From contig NC_088205.1 of assembly GCF_037126465.1 (NCBI RefSeq), positions 28,379,482-28,443,481 of the forward strand: a stretch of DNA of 64,000 nucleotides, in the 5' to 3' direction. The DNA comes from Ornithodoros turicata. Lineage: Eukaryota; Arthropoda; Arachnida; Ixodida; Argasidae. Positions 10,660 through 22,412 of this stretch are shown one piece after another; positions within the stretch are counted from its first letter, which is position 1, and each line of letters starts with the position of its first letter. Made by a program: the position numbers and the translations under genes. The notes under the pieces were generated by a model. The model searched no databases. It was not told the DNA's origin and worked only from the letters and a program-made list of their open reading frames with translations.

Positions 10660-11851
10660 ATTGATTGCGAGCGTTGCCTCGTGCAGTGTCTCATCCCAGT
10701 TTCGGTGCGAGTGTATGAGTTTTCTGATGACGGTCTTCATGGTTCGGACTGTGCGTTCGATCAGACCGTTGGCTTGGGGCCAATAGGGCGGTGTGGTTAC
10801 GTGGGTGCACGGCTGCTGTATGCTTGTTGACAAACCCTCGAGCCTGATCGGTGATGACGACGTGAGGAACGCCGAACCTAGGTATCCAACGGTTGCACAG
10901 AAAGTCTATGTAAAACTTCGATGAAGTTGAAGGCACGGCTGATGCGTCTACACATCTCGTAGCATGGTCCATACACACTAGAACGTGAGAGTTGCCGTTT
11001 CTCTCAGGCAGGGGTCCGAAATGATCGAGAGAGATGACGGCATTGGGAGTCTCTGGAATTTTTCTTGGAATAAGGAGACTTTCGTTCGTAGTTGTCCTGT
11101 GGTTTATCCGTCTGCAGGTGTCACAACTGCGGACATATTCTGCGATCTCAGACGACATTTGAGGCCACCAAAACTTTTTCTGTATTTGGTCCTTCGTTCT
11201 TGATACATCCATGTGTCCAGTTTGGTCACGGCACACTTTCATTACAGTTTCTCGAAGTGTTTCGGGGACGACGACTACCTGACGGCTGAAATTGTCACAG
11301 ACGATGGTTTTTACTATGACGCCGTTGTTCAACTGATAGCTTGTACCCTGGCTGATCTTAGGCGTGATGGATCGACAAAATGGGTCGTTGGTCTGGTGAT
11401 CGCGCAGACAAGATCCAGGGCTGGATACGACTAAGTGACACATGGTGTCCTCTGCACTCTGTGAGGTTTTGAGCTTCTCCGAAGTCTCATGCAATCTGGA
11501 TAGTGCGTCAGCTGCTGCATTTGACATTCCTGGACTGTGTCTGATGATGAAGTCGTACAACGCCAGGTCGAGTGTCCAGCGTGCGAATCTGCGGTTTTTG
11601 AGGTCGTTTTGGACAAGATAAGTGAGACACATGCTGTCTGTGACTACGGTGAATCTTGGTCCGCCCCTGAGGTATATGCTGAATTTCTCTGTTACTGCCC
11701 AATGAAGGGCCATGCATTCCAGCATATTTGCGTGCAAGAGGGAGTCGTGAGCGTTGAGTGCTCTGCTTGCAAATTCGACGACTCTTTCTATCTTGCTGTG
11801 TGTTTGGACGAGGATGGCACCGAGACCAGCCTGAGATGCGTCAACGTACAC
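10660..11851 (-). pseudogene. Gypsy RNase H and integrase core
   Basis: The first part is a Ty3-type RNase H (YVDASQAGLGAIL at the start, then TVVTDSMCLTYL). It is followed by an integrase HHCC zinc finger (H...H spacing, then CDTC) and the catalytic core with the first aspartate in the phrase SLDHFGPLP. The frame continues toward WDETLHEA in a shifted frame near 10700. The ATLAINAL segment is the point after which the nested LTR element at 9720-10655 interrupts the reading frame. These are enzymes of reverse transcription and integration in a virus-like particle. The copy is broken. Confidence 0.85.
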
Positions 11852-12923
11852 GTTGGTGGGGCGTTGAAGCTGGAACGCAGCTAACGTGTGCGGATTTTTC
11901 AGCTTTGTTTTGAGGTTGTCAACTATTTGTTGGCACTCATCTGACCAGCAGAACTTGGAGTCCTTCTGCAGGATTTCTCGTAGAGGTCGTGTGATTGCGG
12001 AGAAATCCTTTATGAATCTTCTGTAGTAGCTGCAGAACTGAAGGAACGAGAGAGGAGTCGTTTCGAGTCTTCGTGCGGCCTAAACTTGTCTACGTCGGCT
12101 GTGCGCGCGAGGTCGGGAGTGCGTCCTTCGGTATTGATTACGTAACCAAGAAATGTCACTTTGGATCGTATGAGCTGGCATTTCTTTATGTTGATTCGGA
12201 GACCGTTTTGCACTGCTCTGATGAGTGCTGCTTCTAGTATCTCGAGCGCTTCTTGTATCGTTCTGGAGCCCTGTCCCACGTCGTCCATGTAGGTGGTTGT
12301 GTTTGTAAGTCCTTCGAACGTCCTGCGCATGACTGTCTGCATAGTCTGATGGGGAGCCTTGCAGAAACCAAACGCCATTCTTAGGTACTCGTACTTCCCA
12401 TCTGGCGTTATGAATGCTGTCTTGTGGACATCTTCTGGCTTTATGCGAATTATTAGGAAGGCAGTCTTGATGTCCATCGTTGTGAAGTAGCGAGTCTCGT
12501 TCCTCAAGATATCATCCAGAGAATCTTCGATTATGGGCATCTGGTAAGGTGTGTTTATAGTCTTTTCATTAAGTTTGCGGTAGTCATGGACCATTCGTCT
12601 TGGGGTCGTAGGGTGGTGTGGTTGATCTACCACTATTGTTGGAGCGGCGTATTCGCTGTTGCTTCTCCTGATGATTCCTTGATGCGGAATGATTTGTATT
12701 TGTAATGATTTGTATTTGTATTGATCTGTATGAATTGTCGATCTGCAGGTGAACAGTGATACGGTCGAGTCGACACTGGGATATCATCCCGTAGTTCGAT
12801 TGAGTGCTCTGTGTGTGGGCACGTGCCTAGGAGATGATGGCTGGTCGAGAAGGCTTGGTGATGTTTAGCAAGAATTTCTCGTAGTTGTTTACGCTCTTCT
12901 GGAGATGCATCTGGGGTCATCAT
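11852..12923 (-). pseudogene. Gypsy reverse transcriptase
   Basis: The frames read a pre-RT segment (AFSTSHHLLGTCPHTEHSI... and ...PYHCSPADRQFI), then the palm with VHDYRKLNEKT, FTTMDIKTAFLIIRI, FGFCKAPHQTMQ and the catalytic YMDD. A local expansion of a tgatttgtatttg unit (about 12686-12730) inserts a low-complexity Asn/Tyr/Lys stretch and shifts the frame between the two parts. The C-terminal end is degraded near 12010-12100. No aspartic protease DSG/DTG motif is found upstream, so protease appears to be missing. Confidence 0.88.
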
Positions 12924-13591
12924 CTTCTCCAGGGGTCCAGTCGATGTGGGGCCTTTTCCAGCATGGCGTTTTTGGCGTATATGTACTGGACTATGGTTTC
13001 GTTTCGTCGCAACTTTCGCTCCTTTTGATAATCAAGAAAAACTAGCAGCGACATTTTTCGGTGAAAGCGTTCTGTAATCGCGCTCTTCCAGGTGTCCCAG
13101 TCGTGTATGAGACAACCGTACGATCGTTGCCAATGACGGGCTGCGCCACGAAGACGTGTCATTGCGTTGAGCATCGTCAGGTTTGGCGTCCAGTTCGCCA
13201 GTGATGCGATTCGTTCGACATCCAATATCCAGTCCCTGAGACTTTCCTTTTCGTCGCCAGCGAAGGTTGGGATAGCGGCGCACGCGTGACCAGTGGAGTG
13301 GACTTGGAACGGCTACGAGGGACGTTGTAAGGTGTTCACTAAAGCTTCGATGGTGCTCGTATTGTCCGTTACGTTCAGTGAACCTGACGTGTGGGATGCG
13401 GAGGTTGACGTTGCCAAAGCTTGTGCCGATTCGTCGTTGCGTTGTTCGTTATTCGGCAGAGCTTCGTGTTGCGTTCCGCTCGGTTTTGTTGCGTTCGTCA
13501 AGGCATTCAATGTCTCCTTGATGGCACGTATTTGCTCTTTGATTTCCAGTATTTCGTTGCGGAAATCATCGTTCGAGCCGTTTTCTGCCAT
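12920..13591 (-). pseudogene. Gypsy gag, C-terminally deleted
   Basis: The N-terminus (MAENGSNDDFRNEILEIKEQ, 13313-13591) is a coiled-coil-like acidic start. It continues in another frame as a capsid-like segment (LRGAARHWQRSYG... and ...ITERFHRKMS, 12920-13283). No CCHC knuckle follows: the frame runs almost directly into the pre-RT region at 12920. The nucleocapsid and protease coding region therefore seem to have been deleted. Confidence 0.7.
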
Positions 13592-13692
13592 GTTTCTTAC
13601 GTCTGTAGCCTCGTAGGTGTCAACATTTCGATGGGCACGTTGAAACTTTACTCATGGCTGAGATCTGTCGTCAATCCTGTCGTGCTGCGCCA

Positions 13693-13889
13693 TGTTAGCG
13701 GTTTCCCTGGGATGACCAGCGTTACATTTTTACAGATGGTTTTATTTAACTGAGATTACAAACGATGACAAAACAGACTCATTGCCGGAGCGCGTACACC
13801 CATTGTTTTGATCGGGCCGGAAGTTCTCTTGTCTATGACACTGCGGCGGGCTGTGTCGCTTTTTGATGTCTGCTGCACTGGCGCTGACA
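13693..13889 (-). repeat. 5' LTR of the gypsy element
   Basis: This is the uninterrupted 197-bp LTR, TG...CA. It gives the empty-site reference for the transposon inside the left LTR. On the minus strand it includes a probable polyadenylation signal (aataaa, near 13740-13750). Confidence 0.88.
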
Positions 13890-13893
13890 CCGA

Positions 13894-14925
13894 TACTAGA
13901 TCTTGAAGATCCGATTGTAAGCCCATCCTTCCTGATATATGTCTCTGTATCCGCAGAACAACCATCGACACTATTCCTCCTCGTAGTAACGACTGAAAAC
14001 CATTCGTTGTCGCGTTCGCACAAATTATTTTAACAAATAACAGACGAAGAGACTGAGGGCGTGACCTCGGCTCCGTATTCTGAGCCGCCGACGAGGACAC
14101 AGGCAGGACACAGGCAGGAGTGGAGGTGGAGGTTTGACACGAGTTTGAGGGCGGCGCTAGTGGAGAGCGTTTGGTGCAACGCTCGGAAACTGGAACCGAG
14201 CTCAAAGCTCCGCGATCTCAGTTCAGCGTTGAGCGTCGTTGGTGCATCCGGGGGGTAGTCCTGGAAGTTTTTAAGCTTCGCCTTCTAGATTTCGTTTCAT
14301 TACCACAAGGCTCGCAATAGACCGTGTCGCGTTACTCTCAAACCACCTCTCCCCGTGCTCTGCCTTGTTCCGAGCGACGGCACAATAGAGGTGGTCTGCC
14401 AAAACGGTCTGCTTCTGCTGGGATGAATGCCGGTGGCCGCCGTCTTTAATGAGTATGACTGAAGAGACCGTCAACATTCCAAATATAACTAGCCACCCGG
14501 TAATCACCTGAGCAGCGTATGAATGTTTGCAAGATCGAGGAAAAAGAGGATTGCTCGCTTCCGCGTGCGATATGCACAGGTTTCCACGTGAGGGGTGCTG
14601 GTAGATGCGATATCGTTTCTACACCGGTTCGTGAGTGAGGAAAAATGAACCAACACGAAATGAACGCCAACAACATGAAAATCAACGAGCACGCACGCAG
14701 GAAAATTAAGGAACTCGTCTAACGGCAGTCCACACGAGCACAGTTCCTATATGACTGCAACGAGGTGCCAGCACTAATGGCGGCGCCCATTCATTGCTTC
14801 GCGTTTTTGTGTATAGTCTGCTCACACTGGACGCGGCGTCACTACTTTCCCTCGTGTACGTATGGTGCTGACCGCCTGCGAGTAAGGGCAGCTTCCCTGG
14901 GTTGTCAAACTGTAGGAATTGTGCC
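13894..14925. other. Interval without recognised gene
   Basis: Several short open frames occur on both strands, but none has a recognisable domain. The region hosts the gypsy insertion at its left and meets the LINE at its right. The exact 5' boundary of the LINE could not be fixed. Confidence 0.4.
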
Positions 14926-14929
14926 TGAC

Positions 14930-17725
14930 CTGTACCTATACATTCACCACTCACTCACCCCGTACACCGATGTCTCGCATATGGACCGTGCTCAGGGGCT
15001 TTCTGCCCTAGTTGCTCAGCGGAACCCATTCCTATTCTTATCACTAGCTTCCGGGCGCTCAGTTCTGCAGATCGCTGAGGAGTACTGCGCACGTCTCACC
15101 ACGCTCTCAGCCTCTGCGCTGTCTTCTGCACGTGATATCCTTATCGTGCTCGATTCCTCTTCAGACCCTGCCTTGGACGTACCTTTCTCGCTTGTTGAGC
15201 TTGAATCTGCCCTGAGGAACTCCCTCAACACACGTCGTCTGAAGCTGACCAGGTGACGTAAAAACCCCTCAGGAATCTCCCCTTATGTGGGCGTCGGCTC
15301 CTCTTGAGGCTCTTTAACAGAACGTGGCGGACAGGTGAAGTTCCACGCGGATGGAAAACTGCGATGGTTGTTCCTCTTTGGAATCCAGGAAGGTCGCCGC
15401 ATGATATTGATTCCTTTCGCCCGATTGCCCTCACAAGCTGCGTTGCGAAGACTAGGAGGGCATGGTTTTCCGCCGCTTGAACTGGTATCTGGAAAGCACG
15501 CGCTTTTTTCCTGAATTGATGGCAGGCTATCGTCAGGGACGTTCAGCAATTGACTACGTACAGGATCTCTTCACTGAAGTCCAACAAGCAAAGGCTGAAG
15601 GCAACCTCACCGGTGCAGTTTTTCTCGACGTAGAGAAAGCTTATGACAACGTGTTCCACAGCGTCATCGTCGCGACGCTACAAGAGGCGGAAATAGGAGG
15701 TTGCGCCGTCTCATGGATCCAAGACTTTCTATCTGACCGACGCATCTTTGTGCGCACAATAGAAGGTGACACCGCTTTACATCCCGTCCGTCGTGGTGTC
15801 CCACATGGAAGTGTATTGAGCCCTCTCCTCTTTAATGTTATAATGGCTTCGCTTCCCGCCCAGCTTCGTGATCATACCCGCATCACTTTGTACGCAGACG
15901 ACATCTGCATATGGACCTCTGCCACCCGTCGAGACACTGTCCAACGCCGGTTACAATGCGCCTTGGATTCTATCGTAGAATACCTTGCCGACCGAGGCCT
16001 TATCGGTCTCTCCTGCTAAGACCGTTGCCATGGCTTTCACCCGACGCTCATTCCAAAGGTATCCATTGTTCGTCAGTGGGACACAGCTCAACTTTGTGCC
16101 TCATTGCAAGTACCTTGGCGTGACATTAGACAGAGGCACGACGTGGTCCTGGCACGTGAAAACAATAGCCACCAAGACCACCGGTTTTGTGAATGGTCTA
16201 CGTTGCATTGCTGGATCGTCGTGGGGCCCTTCATGCGCTGACCTCCGTCACGTGCACACAGCGTTGATTCTGGGTACATTGCGGTACAGCCTGCCTATTC
16301 TACACGGCCTCAGCTTATCCATTGTTGACCGCCTGAAAGTGCACCTTCCCACCACACCATCAGTGCATTCCTATGCCCCGCCAATATGGACTCTTCGCAG
16401 GCCTCCTGTATGTGACCACATTCCTGGTCTTCCGAAGAAAAACTCTGTACCTCCCGTTGTTGCTCACCAACTTACACTGGAGCACCTTAACTCAGCGTAC
16501 TCTCAACGACTCCCTGTGTACACTGATGGATCAGTGTCTCAAGGCGGATCCACTGCAGTCTTTTATATGCCACATGAAAACCTTGAAGTGGCGCACAAGC
16601 TCCCCTACGAAACGTCATCTACCGAGTCCGAGCTCCTCGCCATGCTGACCGCGTTGAACCACATAGCGGTATCAGCGCCTGGGTTGTGTTCACGGACAGT
16701 AAGGTGGCGCTAGAAGTTCTTGCAAATTATTGTTCCAGAACAATCGGCGGCCTAGACCCCATGATAGTCGCAATATACAACCGACTTCTATCCTTTGCTC
16801 ATAGCCTGTGTTTCCAATGGGTACCCAGTCACACCGACTTGCAGCAAAAACACCCACGCAGACGTCTTAGCACGTGGGGCACATGGGGACGGCACCTCCA
16901 ATAACTGTCTCCTACTACTTTCAGCCTCATCGTGTCGGTTACAGACACAGCGACTCCGTCATAACGGCACTGGGCAGTTTCAAGAGGACGCTGTCCGACT
17001 GAACGACCATCTCCGGTCTATCGACCCGTCGATGGATGTCGTTGCCACACACCACTGCTCGCGTCAAGAAGCATCCATTCTACACCGACTACGCCTTAAT
17101 GCCGCCAGGGCACCTCTACTTCTCTGTAAAATGGGTCTTCTCCAGTCGCCCAAATGCCCCACTTGCGCTGTTGAAGCTGATATTCCACACCTTCTCCTCA
17201 ACTGTCACAAATTCGACACCCCTCAAGCCAGGCTGAGACGACGCCTACTCGAGCTGCAGTGCACGGACTTTTCTCTGGCCACTCTGCTCGGACCAGTACG
17301 ACATCACACACAGCGGCCTGTGACCAAAGTGGTTCTGACTTTCTTGAGCGATTCAGGTCTTATGAACAGCCTGTGAACTCAGTCGTGCAATCTCATTCTT
17401 CTGTGCCCCACTCTCACCCTCAACGCATTAACCTCATGCTTTCCTTTTAAAGTAATCTTCTGTGATCCATCTCATCATTCTTTCACCGTTTGTTAGTCAT
17501 ATTTTTTTGTCATCTTTGCCTTTAATCTACCTCATCCTTCATCCTTCTTTCATCCTTTGTTAGATTATCATTTATTTCCTAATTCCTTTTCTTTTCTTTT
17601 TATTTATTTCTTAATTTTATTTATTTATTTACTTCCGGAATAGCAAGCCGACGTCCCGTTTGGCTGACCTTTCCCCGTTTTTTTTTTCCTTTTCGTCTAA
17701 TAAATATATCCTCCCCCCTCCGGAA
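14930..17725 (+). mobile_element. LINE-A, RNase H-bearing non-LTR retrotransposon, 5' truncated
   Basis: A reverse transcriptase, an RNase H and a terminal zinc-knuckle follow in order on the + strand, then a pyrimidine-rich 3' UTR with ggaatagcaagccgac (17638-17653) and taataaatatatcc. RNase H after RT places it in the I/R1/Jockey-like group. The AP endonuclease and ORF1 are absent, as in a 5'-truncated copy. Its tail is joined directly to another LINE fragment at 17728. The same family recurs at 1-245, 25441-25530, 50700-53220 and 57340-57530. Confidence 0.8.
15105..17376 (+). pseudogene. LINE-A ORF2 (RT, RNase H, zinc knuckle), frameshifted
   Basis: The RT part (15462-16019) shows GAVFLDVEKAYDNV, RRGVPHGSVLSPLL and the catalytic YADD in LYADDICIW. 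It continues after a frameshift near 16000 with KYLGVTLDRGTTWSWH. RNase H begins VYTDGSVSQGG (near 16520) with ESELLAML and VFTDSKVAL. After a further shift it ends with FQWVPSHT and a disrupted stretch in place of the usual GNE.AD motif. The C-terminal CPTCAVEADIPHLLLNC (C-x2-C...H...C) is the zinc knuckle. At least three frameshifts rule out function. Confidence 0.85.
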
Positions 17726-17727
17726 CT

Positions 17728-18070
17728 AAATGGTATCATCCCTAGAAATCAGCATAGGTCTATCCAAACAGCCGTCCACAGAATTCGCCTGGGACAACTC
17801 TACACTCAGGCGACTGTTTACCGAATGAGGAGATCAGCATCGCCACTATGCGCAATATGTAAGACGCGGGAGGATACGCTCCACGTGATCATCCAATGCC
17901 CCGCCTTCAAACACCACCGAGAAACGCTGGAAGCTGTCCTAAGCAAGCTCGACTCGCGCCACTTCAGTTTTTGTAAGCTGCTAGGTAAATGGCCCTGCTC
18001 AAAATTGCAAAAGAAAGCGGAGGAAGTCCTCTTCGTTTTTCTTAAAAGCGGTATCGCAGGCCGCTTCTAA
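17728..18070 (+). pseudogene. LINE ORF2 C-terminal fragment
   Basis: The frame ending TAA 18068-18070 carries CAICKTREDTLHVIIQC (zinc knuckle spacing C-x2-C...H...C), then a helical tail ending KSGIAGRF, the usual non-LTR C-terminus. It differs from LINE-A in sequence and is a different family. Its 5' end abuts the LINE-A tail, so LINE-A probably inserted into it. Confidence 0.7.
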
Positions 18071-18340
18071 ACCTGAACTAAAAAACATGAGACCCAAAGT
18101 AAAAGTGTCACGTGTATTCACTCAAGAGTGACATATGCTAAAGACTTTTTTGTGGATATCACCTATTCCACCTACAAGAAATGGAGAAATGGAGAAATGG
18201 ATAAATGGCGGTAGCAATGCGGGGGAAGTAAGCATTGCTCCCAGCACGGTGTGTCGGAGATTTCGGGCGCACGTCAAAAGAACCCCAGATGGTCCAAATT
18301 ATCCGCAGTCCTACCCTGCGACACGTGCAACATGTCGCCA

Positions 18341-18552
18341 CACTCTTAAAAATGAACTTCACCGCATAGCACGCTCCTAGCCAACCAACATCTGGAATGA
18401 TGTCGTTATCTGCCCTGAATTGTTAAAAAACGGAGGGCGTACAAAAAAGGCGTACGCCTCCCATTTCCAACAAATCAGGGCAGATAACGATATCATTCGA
18501 GATAATGGTTGGCTAGGAGCGTGCTATGCGGTGAAGGTCATTTTTAAGAGTG
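18341..18552. mobile_element. Palindromic MITE
   Basis: The element runs from CACTCTTAAAAATGAAC to GTTCATTTTTAAGAGTG, with CA on both sides (18339-18340 and 18553-18554). The entire 212 bp folds on itself, with paired phrases such as gcatagcacgctcctagccaa and its inverse, and aaaaaggcgtacgcc near the centre. The central loop is shorter than in the 249-bp copies. There is no coding capacity. Confidence 0.85.
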
Positions 18553-18756
18553 CACAATGCGCAGACAAACCTTACGTGTAACATCACAGTACCTTTATTA
18601 GTTGAGGGACCTCCTCAGCTGAACGTGTTTTGAGTAAACTCAAGCGCTAAGCCGGTCTTGTGGAAGCGGCGTCTTAAGCCGAGATTGGTGCAACCGCCCG
18701 TCGGTAAGAAATCTGCGCGTTGCACTAAAGCCTCCGATGCCCGAAACCCATCTGCC

Positions 18757-19075
18757 ACGCTTAAAAAAAAGGGTGTACTCCAACTCCTTTTTTGGGAGTA
18801 CACCCTTGCCACATATACCACTCCCGTAGGAGTGTATACCGTTACTCTCCTCCTTAAAGGGGGTACCAGCACTCCCCCCATGGAGTGTACGGGTACTCTC
18901 GTTAGGGAGTCTCCTCACTCCCTTATTATGGTTGCCAGTAGACCTTGAGAGGAGTCTAGTAACGCACATGGGGGGGAGGAGTATCACAACACCTAGAGAG
19001 GAGTATCATAACACCTTGAGAGGAGCATAGTAACTCCCATGGAAGTCAGTGTCAGTCCCCTTGAGGGGGATTTGC
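18757..19075. repeat. GGAGT/ACTCC motif array
   Basis: More than a dozen copies of GGAGT or ACTCC occur within 320 bp, often as inverted pairs (actccttttttgggagt, actcccgtaggagtg, actccccccatggagt). The array starts at cacgcttaaaaaaaaggg, which resembles the CACTCTAAAAAAAAAGGG terminus of the element at 33939. It is probably the left subterminal region of a related DNA transposon whose right end I did not find. Confidence 0.5.
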
Positions 19076-19079
19076 AGTG

Positions 19080-20350
19080 CTTTGGGACAGCCCTTCACGT
19101 GGCAGTAAATACAGTACAAAATCGGAGATTGATGATCCAAAGGCATGTACATAGCGGGGGAGTCAGCCAAGATATACGCAAATGGAAACTGAAGAATTGA
19201 CAGACTGAATAAGTGGTACCTTTGCTTATTTAGATGATACACAAATTCTACAATAGATACTACGGACAACAAGAATCATAAACTTGTCTCAAATTATGTT
19301 ACACTTCTGACTCTCGATTTAAATAGTGTTTGTCAGTTATACCGTACTCTTGCAATGCATACAGGAGAACATGTGACTGGTAAAAGATGTAGCCCAATAG
19401 TTTTTACTGAGGACTACTAGAACCACAAAATAGACTCATCATTTAAAACGAAATATTTCTCACCCATGCCTTTTTCTGGGACTACAAGGCATGAAGTTTT
19501 TTGTACGGCAAGCAATTGTGTTTGCAATGCAGAGGGTAGGAAGAATTTCTCACAGCAACATGCACATGTCCGTAAGACATAGGCTATCACTGCAAGGGGA
19601 TTAAACCCAAACACATACTAAACCATGACAGGCGATGTGAGTAAGTGAATCAGATTCACACCAGTTCCATGAGCCAAAAGAGCTAATTCTCCTTCGGAAC
19701 CCATGGCAGCCATTTCAGAACACTCAGAGTAAATAGTCTGGAAACTAAAAGCACTATATTACAAACTATTTCAATTGAGTCGAAATATTAAAAAAAATAA
19801 AAAAAACTGCATCGCAATCGAATAAGCAACATGAAATGCATATGCTCCTGAGAGAAAAAAAAGAAAGCAAGTTTCCAAAATGGAAATTGGCAAACGTGGC
19901 TAAGCTAGCTGGGTAACGTCCATTTCATCTGTTTAATAAAATGCTTTTGAAGCTCAAGTTTACAAATTTCACAGTTCACATAAATGCGTTACATGGAAAA
20001 TAGTAGTGAATAATCGACCACATCAGCTCCCATATTCATAGTATATAAATATACATACAAATATTGATACGATACTTCTTTGCTTCAAAACCCTTGTTAA
20101 GCACAGTGATGAAACTGTATATACAAGTATTTATATAAAAATATTAATACAAGTACCCATAACATTCCACCATAACTGGTGAAAGATCAGATTTAAATGA
20201 AATTATTCCAAAATTTGTGACTGAAACAACTTTTGCAACTCTGAAATAAAGTATATTAAGTGATCTGACAACTAACACTTACATGTGTCAAAAACTCATG
20301 AGTCCGATATGAATATGTACTGCCTGTCCTGTTCCTCTTCGAGTCTGTCC
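19080..20350. other. AT-rich interval without recognised gene
   Basis: Both strands carry only short frames. A and T runs and (AT)-type stretches are frequent (20035-20180). No transposon termini were recognised. If the minus-strand gene at 20359-23530 is real, this is its downstream region. Confidence 0.4.
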
Positions 20351-20358
20351 ATGTTCAG

Positions 20359-20490
20359 TCAGTTTACTTCTGCTCTGCAAGATCTCCTTTTGTATGCCAT
20401 ATTTAAAGTCTTGTGTCCAGATACTTTGATAAATATCAGTATTGGTGTGTCAGCATCCACATTTATGACTTGTTTGGACTCACTGCGAAT
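20359..20490 (-). CDS. Candidate terminal exon, unknown protein
   Basis: On the minus strand an acceptor (gtgcattacag) precedes an open stretch of 44 codons starting IRSESKQVINVDADTPIL and ending AEVN at a TGA (20359-20361). Its start phase is 0, which matches the end of the candidate exon at 21990-22092. The codons look protein-like (mixed charged and hydrophobic, VDADTPILIFIKVSG). I do not recognise the protein. Transcript evidence is absent, so it could be a chance frame. Confidence 0.35.
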   Translation of the reverse strand: MRSESKQVINVDADTPILIFIKVSGHKTLNMAYKRRSCRAEVN

Positions 20491-20559
20491 CTGTAATGCA
20501 CAAAAAAGACGGTGTTAATGTTCTGAAAGGCTTTGAGCTCAAAACGCTAAGCACTTAGT

Positions 20560-21985
20560 ATTCTAGTCAGGCAGCAAATATAATACCAATGCAGATCGCA
20601 ACTTATAATTGATTTCAAGAACGAAAACTATATTCATCACAAAGTAAAGTGCAGACGTGTTGGAACGTCCTGAAGACACTTGACCTCTGTCGTCTAGACA
20701 TCCTTTTCTGTTGACCTGTGATTTTTTTTCTCTCTCCTTTTTGTGCGTACGTGCCAAAGTTCGGCAAACAGTGCTCATAGGTACTCTCAAATTTACTCTT
20801 TACTATTAGACTTACCCTTATCAACAGTTACTCTCGCAATGTCACTCTTTCGCAGGTTACGCTGCATACAGCCGCAGTTGCTTCGCGGCGCTACCACGAA
20901 ATAATAAATAAAATAAAATATTAATATTAGGCAGACCCTGGCACACATTGCTGTACAATGGTGTTGCAGTTCTGAGTTTTGCTGGATAATTGTTCCTTTG
21001 TCCCTGTCAATATATCAATTAAAATCAGGTCAAGCACCGTTAAGAGCAAACCTGTAAATACTAGAATCAGGATATTACATACTTACAGATAATGCACTGA
21101 ACTCGCACGGCTTTACGTGAAAGACTACGATACTATGACTACATAAAAAATATATTATGAATTACACTTGTAACTTTGAAAACTCACCTGCGCGAGCAAA
21201 ACATGTGTAACTCAGAGAGCGAAAGGTGATTCCTTCCGAGAGGCTATGACACCCACTACGCCTTTTTCGTAGACTCGAGAAAATACAATAGAAAGTACTC
21301 CACTGGATCTCGATCTGTGTCGCATGCTATTTGGGATGCCTTCCCATCAGTGCGCAGACTTGCAGAAATGTTGATGTCAGCAAATTTTCATTTCTTGCTT
21401 GCTGCAAGTTTTTCTCGTTGCTTTATCTTTGCTGTCACAGCATAATTATTAGTTTGTTCCTGGAGGGTTAAGTAACCGGGGGGCTAAGTGATCCTGAGGG
21501 TTAAGTAATCGGTATTTGTAGGTTATACTAATGTCTTGTATATATGAGCAGTAAATAGGCAGCTGAACTGTGTTCATAGCCTTTTAATATACTTCTTATT
21601 GACCACGTTTCCAAATGCCAATTAATATTTGTACCAATATTGGGATTTAACACTTGATTAACTCTGTTTTACTAAAAGGAGTACTTGTAACTGATTCATT
21701 ATCACGTCACCGACTAACATTTGTAAAGAAAGACTTGAGGGCTGACTTCAAGTATTTTCAACCCTTCGGATCTGGGTGCAAAGTCAACCATGCAGCATTG
21801 GTGTGCATAGTACTCCAAAATGGCTATATAATTTATTGCATAAGTTCTCTGTTACTGTAATTGAGATGTACTTTTGTAAATTACTTTTGACAGCCCCGTA
21901 AACTGCAACTGGCTTCAGTGTACACAACAAATGCATCGTAACGTTTAATTTAAATATAATATAAGAGCAGAAGCAACATTTTATC
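20560..21985. other. Interval without recognised gene
   Basis: This is AT-rich and, under the model above, would be the intron between the candidate exons. At 21470-21520 the phrase taagtaaccgg/taagtgatcctg/taagtaatcgg repeats three times. There are no transposon termini. Confidence 0.35.
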
Positions 21986-21989
21986 ATAC

Positions 21990-22092
21990 CTCAAAATATA
22001 TATTTCTTTTTATTGTCCAGAAATTTAGGAAACATAGTAGGACTTCTTGCCCTCTGATGTTTTGACGTACGTACTTGATAGAGTTGTAAAAC
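21990..22092 (-). CDS. Candidate internal exon, unknown protein
   Basis: On the minus strand it is bounded by a strong acceptor (tttattttgttgcag) and a donor (TTTTGAG/GTATGA). The 103 bases keep one frame open for 34 codons (FYNSIKYVRQNIRGQEVLLC...). The incoming phase (one base) fits the candidate donor at 23473, and the outgoing phase fits 20490. The protein is not recognised. Confidence 0.4.
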
Positions 22093-22195
22093 CTGCAACA
22101 AAATAAACAAGAGAAGTATAAACATTTTTGTCTTTCCCTTTTGAATTTAACAAGCAAGTTATTAACGATGAAAGATGAACGTCACTGAAAAGGTT

Positions 22196-22268
22196 AGCCA
22201 GCTGTAGGACTCGAACCCACATCTTCTAGATTACCGATCCAGGGCTCTACCAATTGAGCTAAGCTAGC
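22196..22268 (-). tRNA. tRNA-like sequence (Thr-GGT-like), probably SINE head
   Basis: On the minus strand, GCTAGCT pairs with AGCTGGC as acceptor stem. Box A (TAGCTCAATTGG) and box B (GGTTCGAGTCC) are good. The anticodon stem CTGGA/TCTAG encloses loop TCGGTAA, giving anticodon GGT but with C instead of U at position 33, which is unusual for a functional tRNA. A tail (aaccttttcagtgac) follows the 3' end. The same tRNA 3' part plus tail occurs again at 22505-22560 in the opposite orientation. Together these point to a tRNA-derived SINE rather than a working tRNA gene. Confidence 0.5.
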
Positions 22269-22412
22269 ACGCCTTCTCTGCGACTTCCAGGGTGCGTCAT
22301 CTGAAGGGACAACCCAGTCACTCTCTCTCACTCGTCCTCCTTTCACTCTTACATTTTTGCACACTGATACACACATTCATACGACAGGGATCGACGCAAG
22401 CGGCAACTGTTG

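Larger units (their letters stand above)
8004..13889 (-). mobile_element. Ty3/gypsy LTR retrotransposon, complete ends, defective interior
   Basis: Direct repeats at 8004-9023 and 13693-13889 begin TG and end CA. The right one is 197 bp. The left one is also 197 bp once an inserted 818-bp transposon and its 5-bp duplication are removed. A 4-bp target duplication CCGA flanks the element (8000-8003 and 13890-13893). Coding order on the minus strand is gag, reverse transcriptase, RNase H, integrase, which is the Ty3/gypsy order. A presumed primer-binding site lies directly inside the right LTR (minus strand TGGCGCAGCACG). The LTRs differ at only a few positions, suggesting a fairly recent insertion. 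A gag/protease deletion and two nested insertions make it non-functional. Confidence 0.9.
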
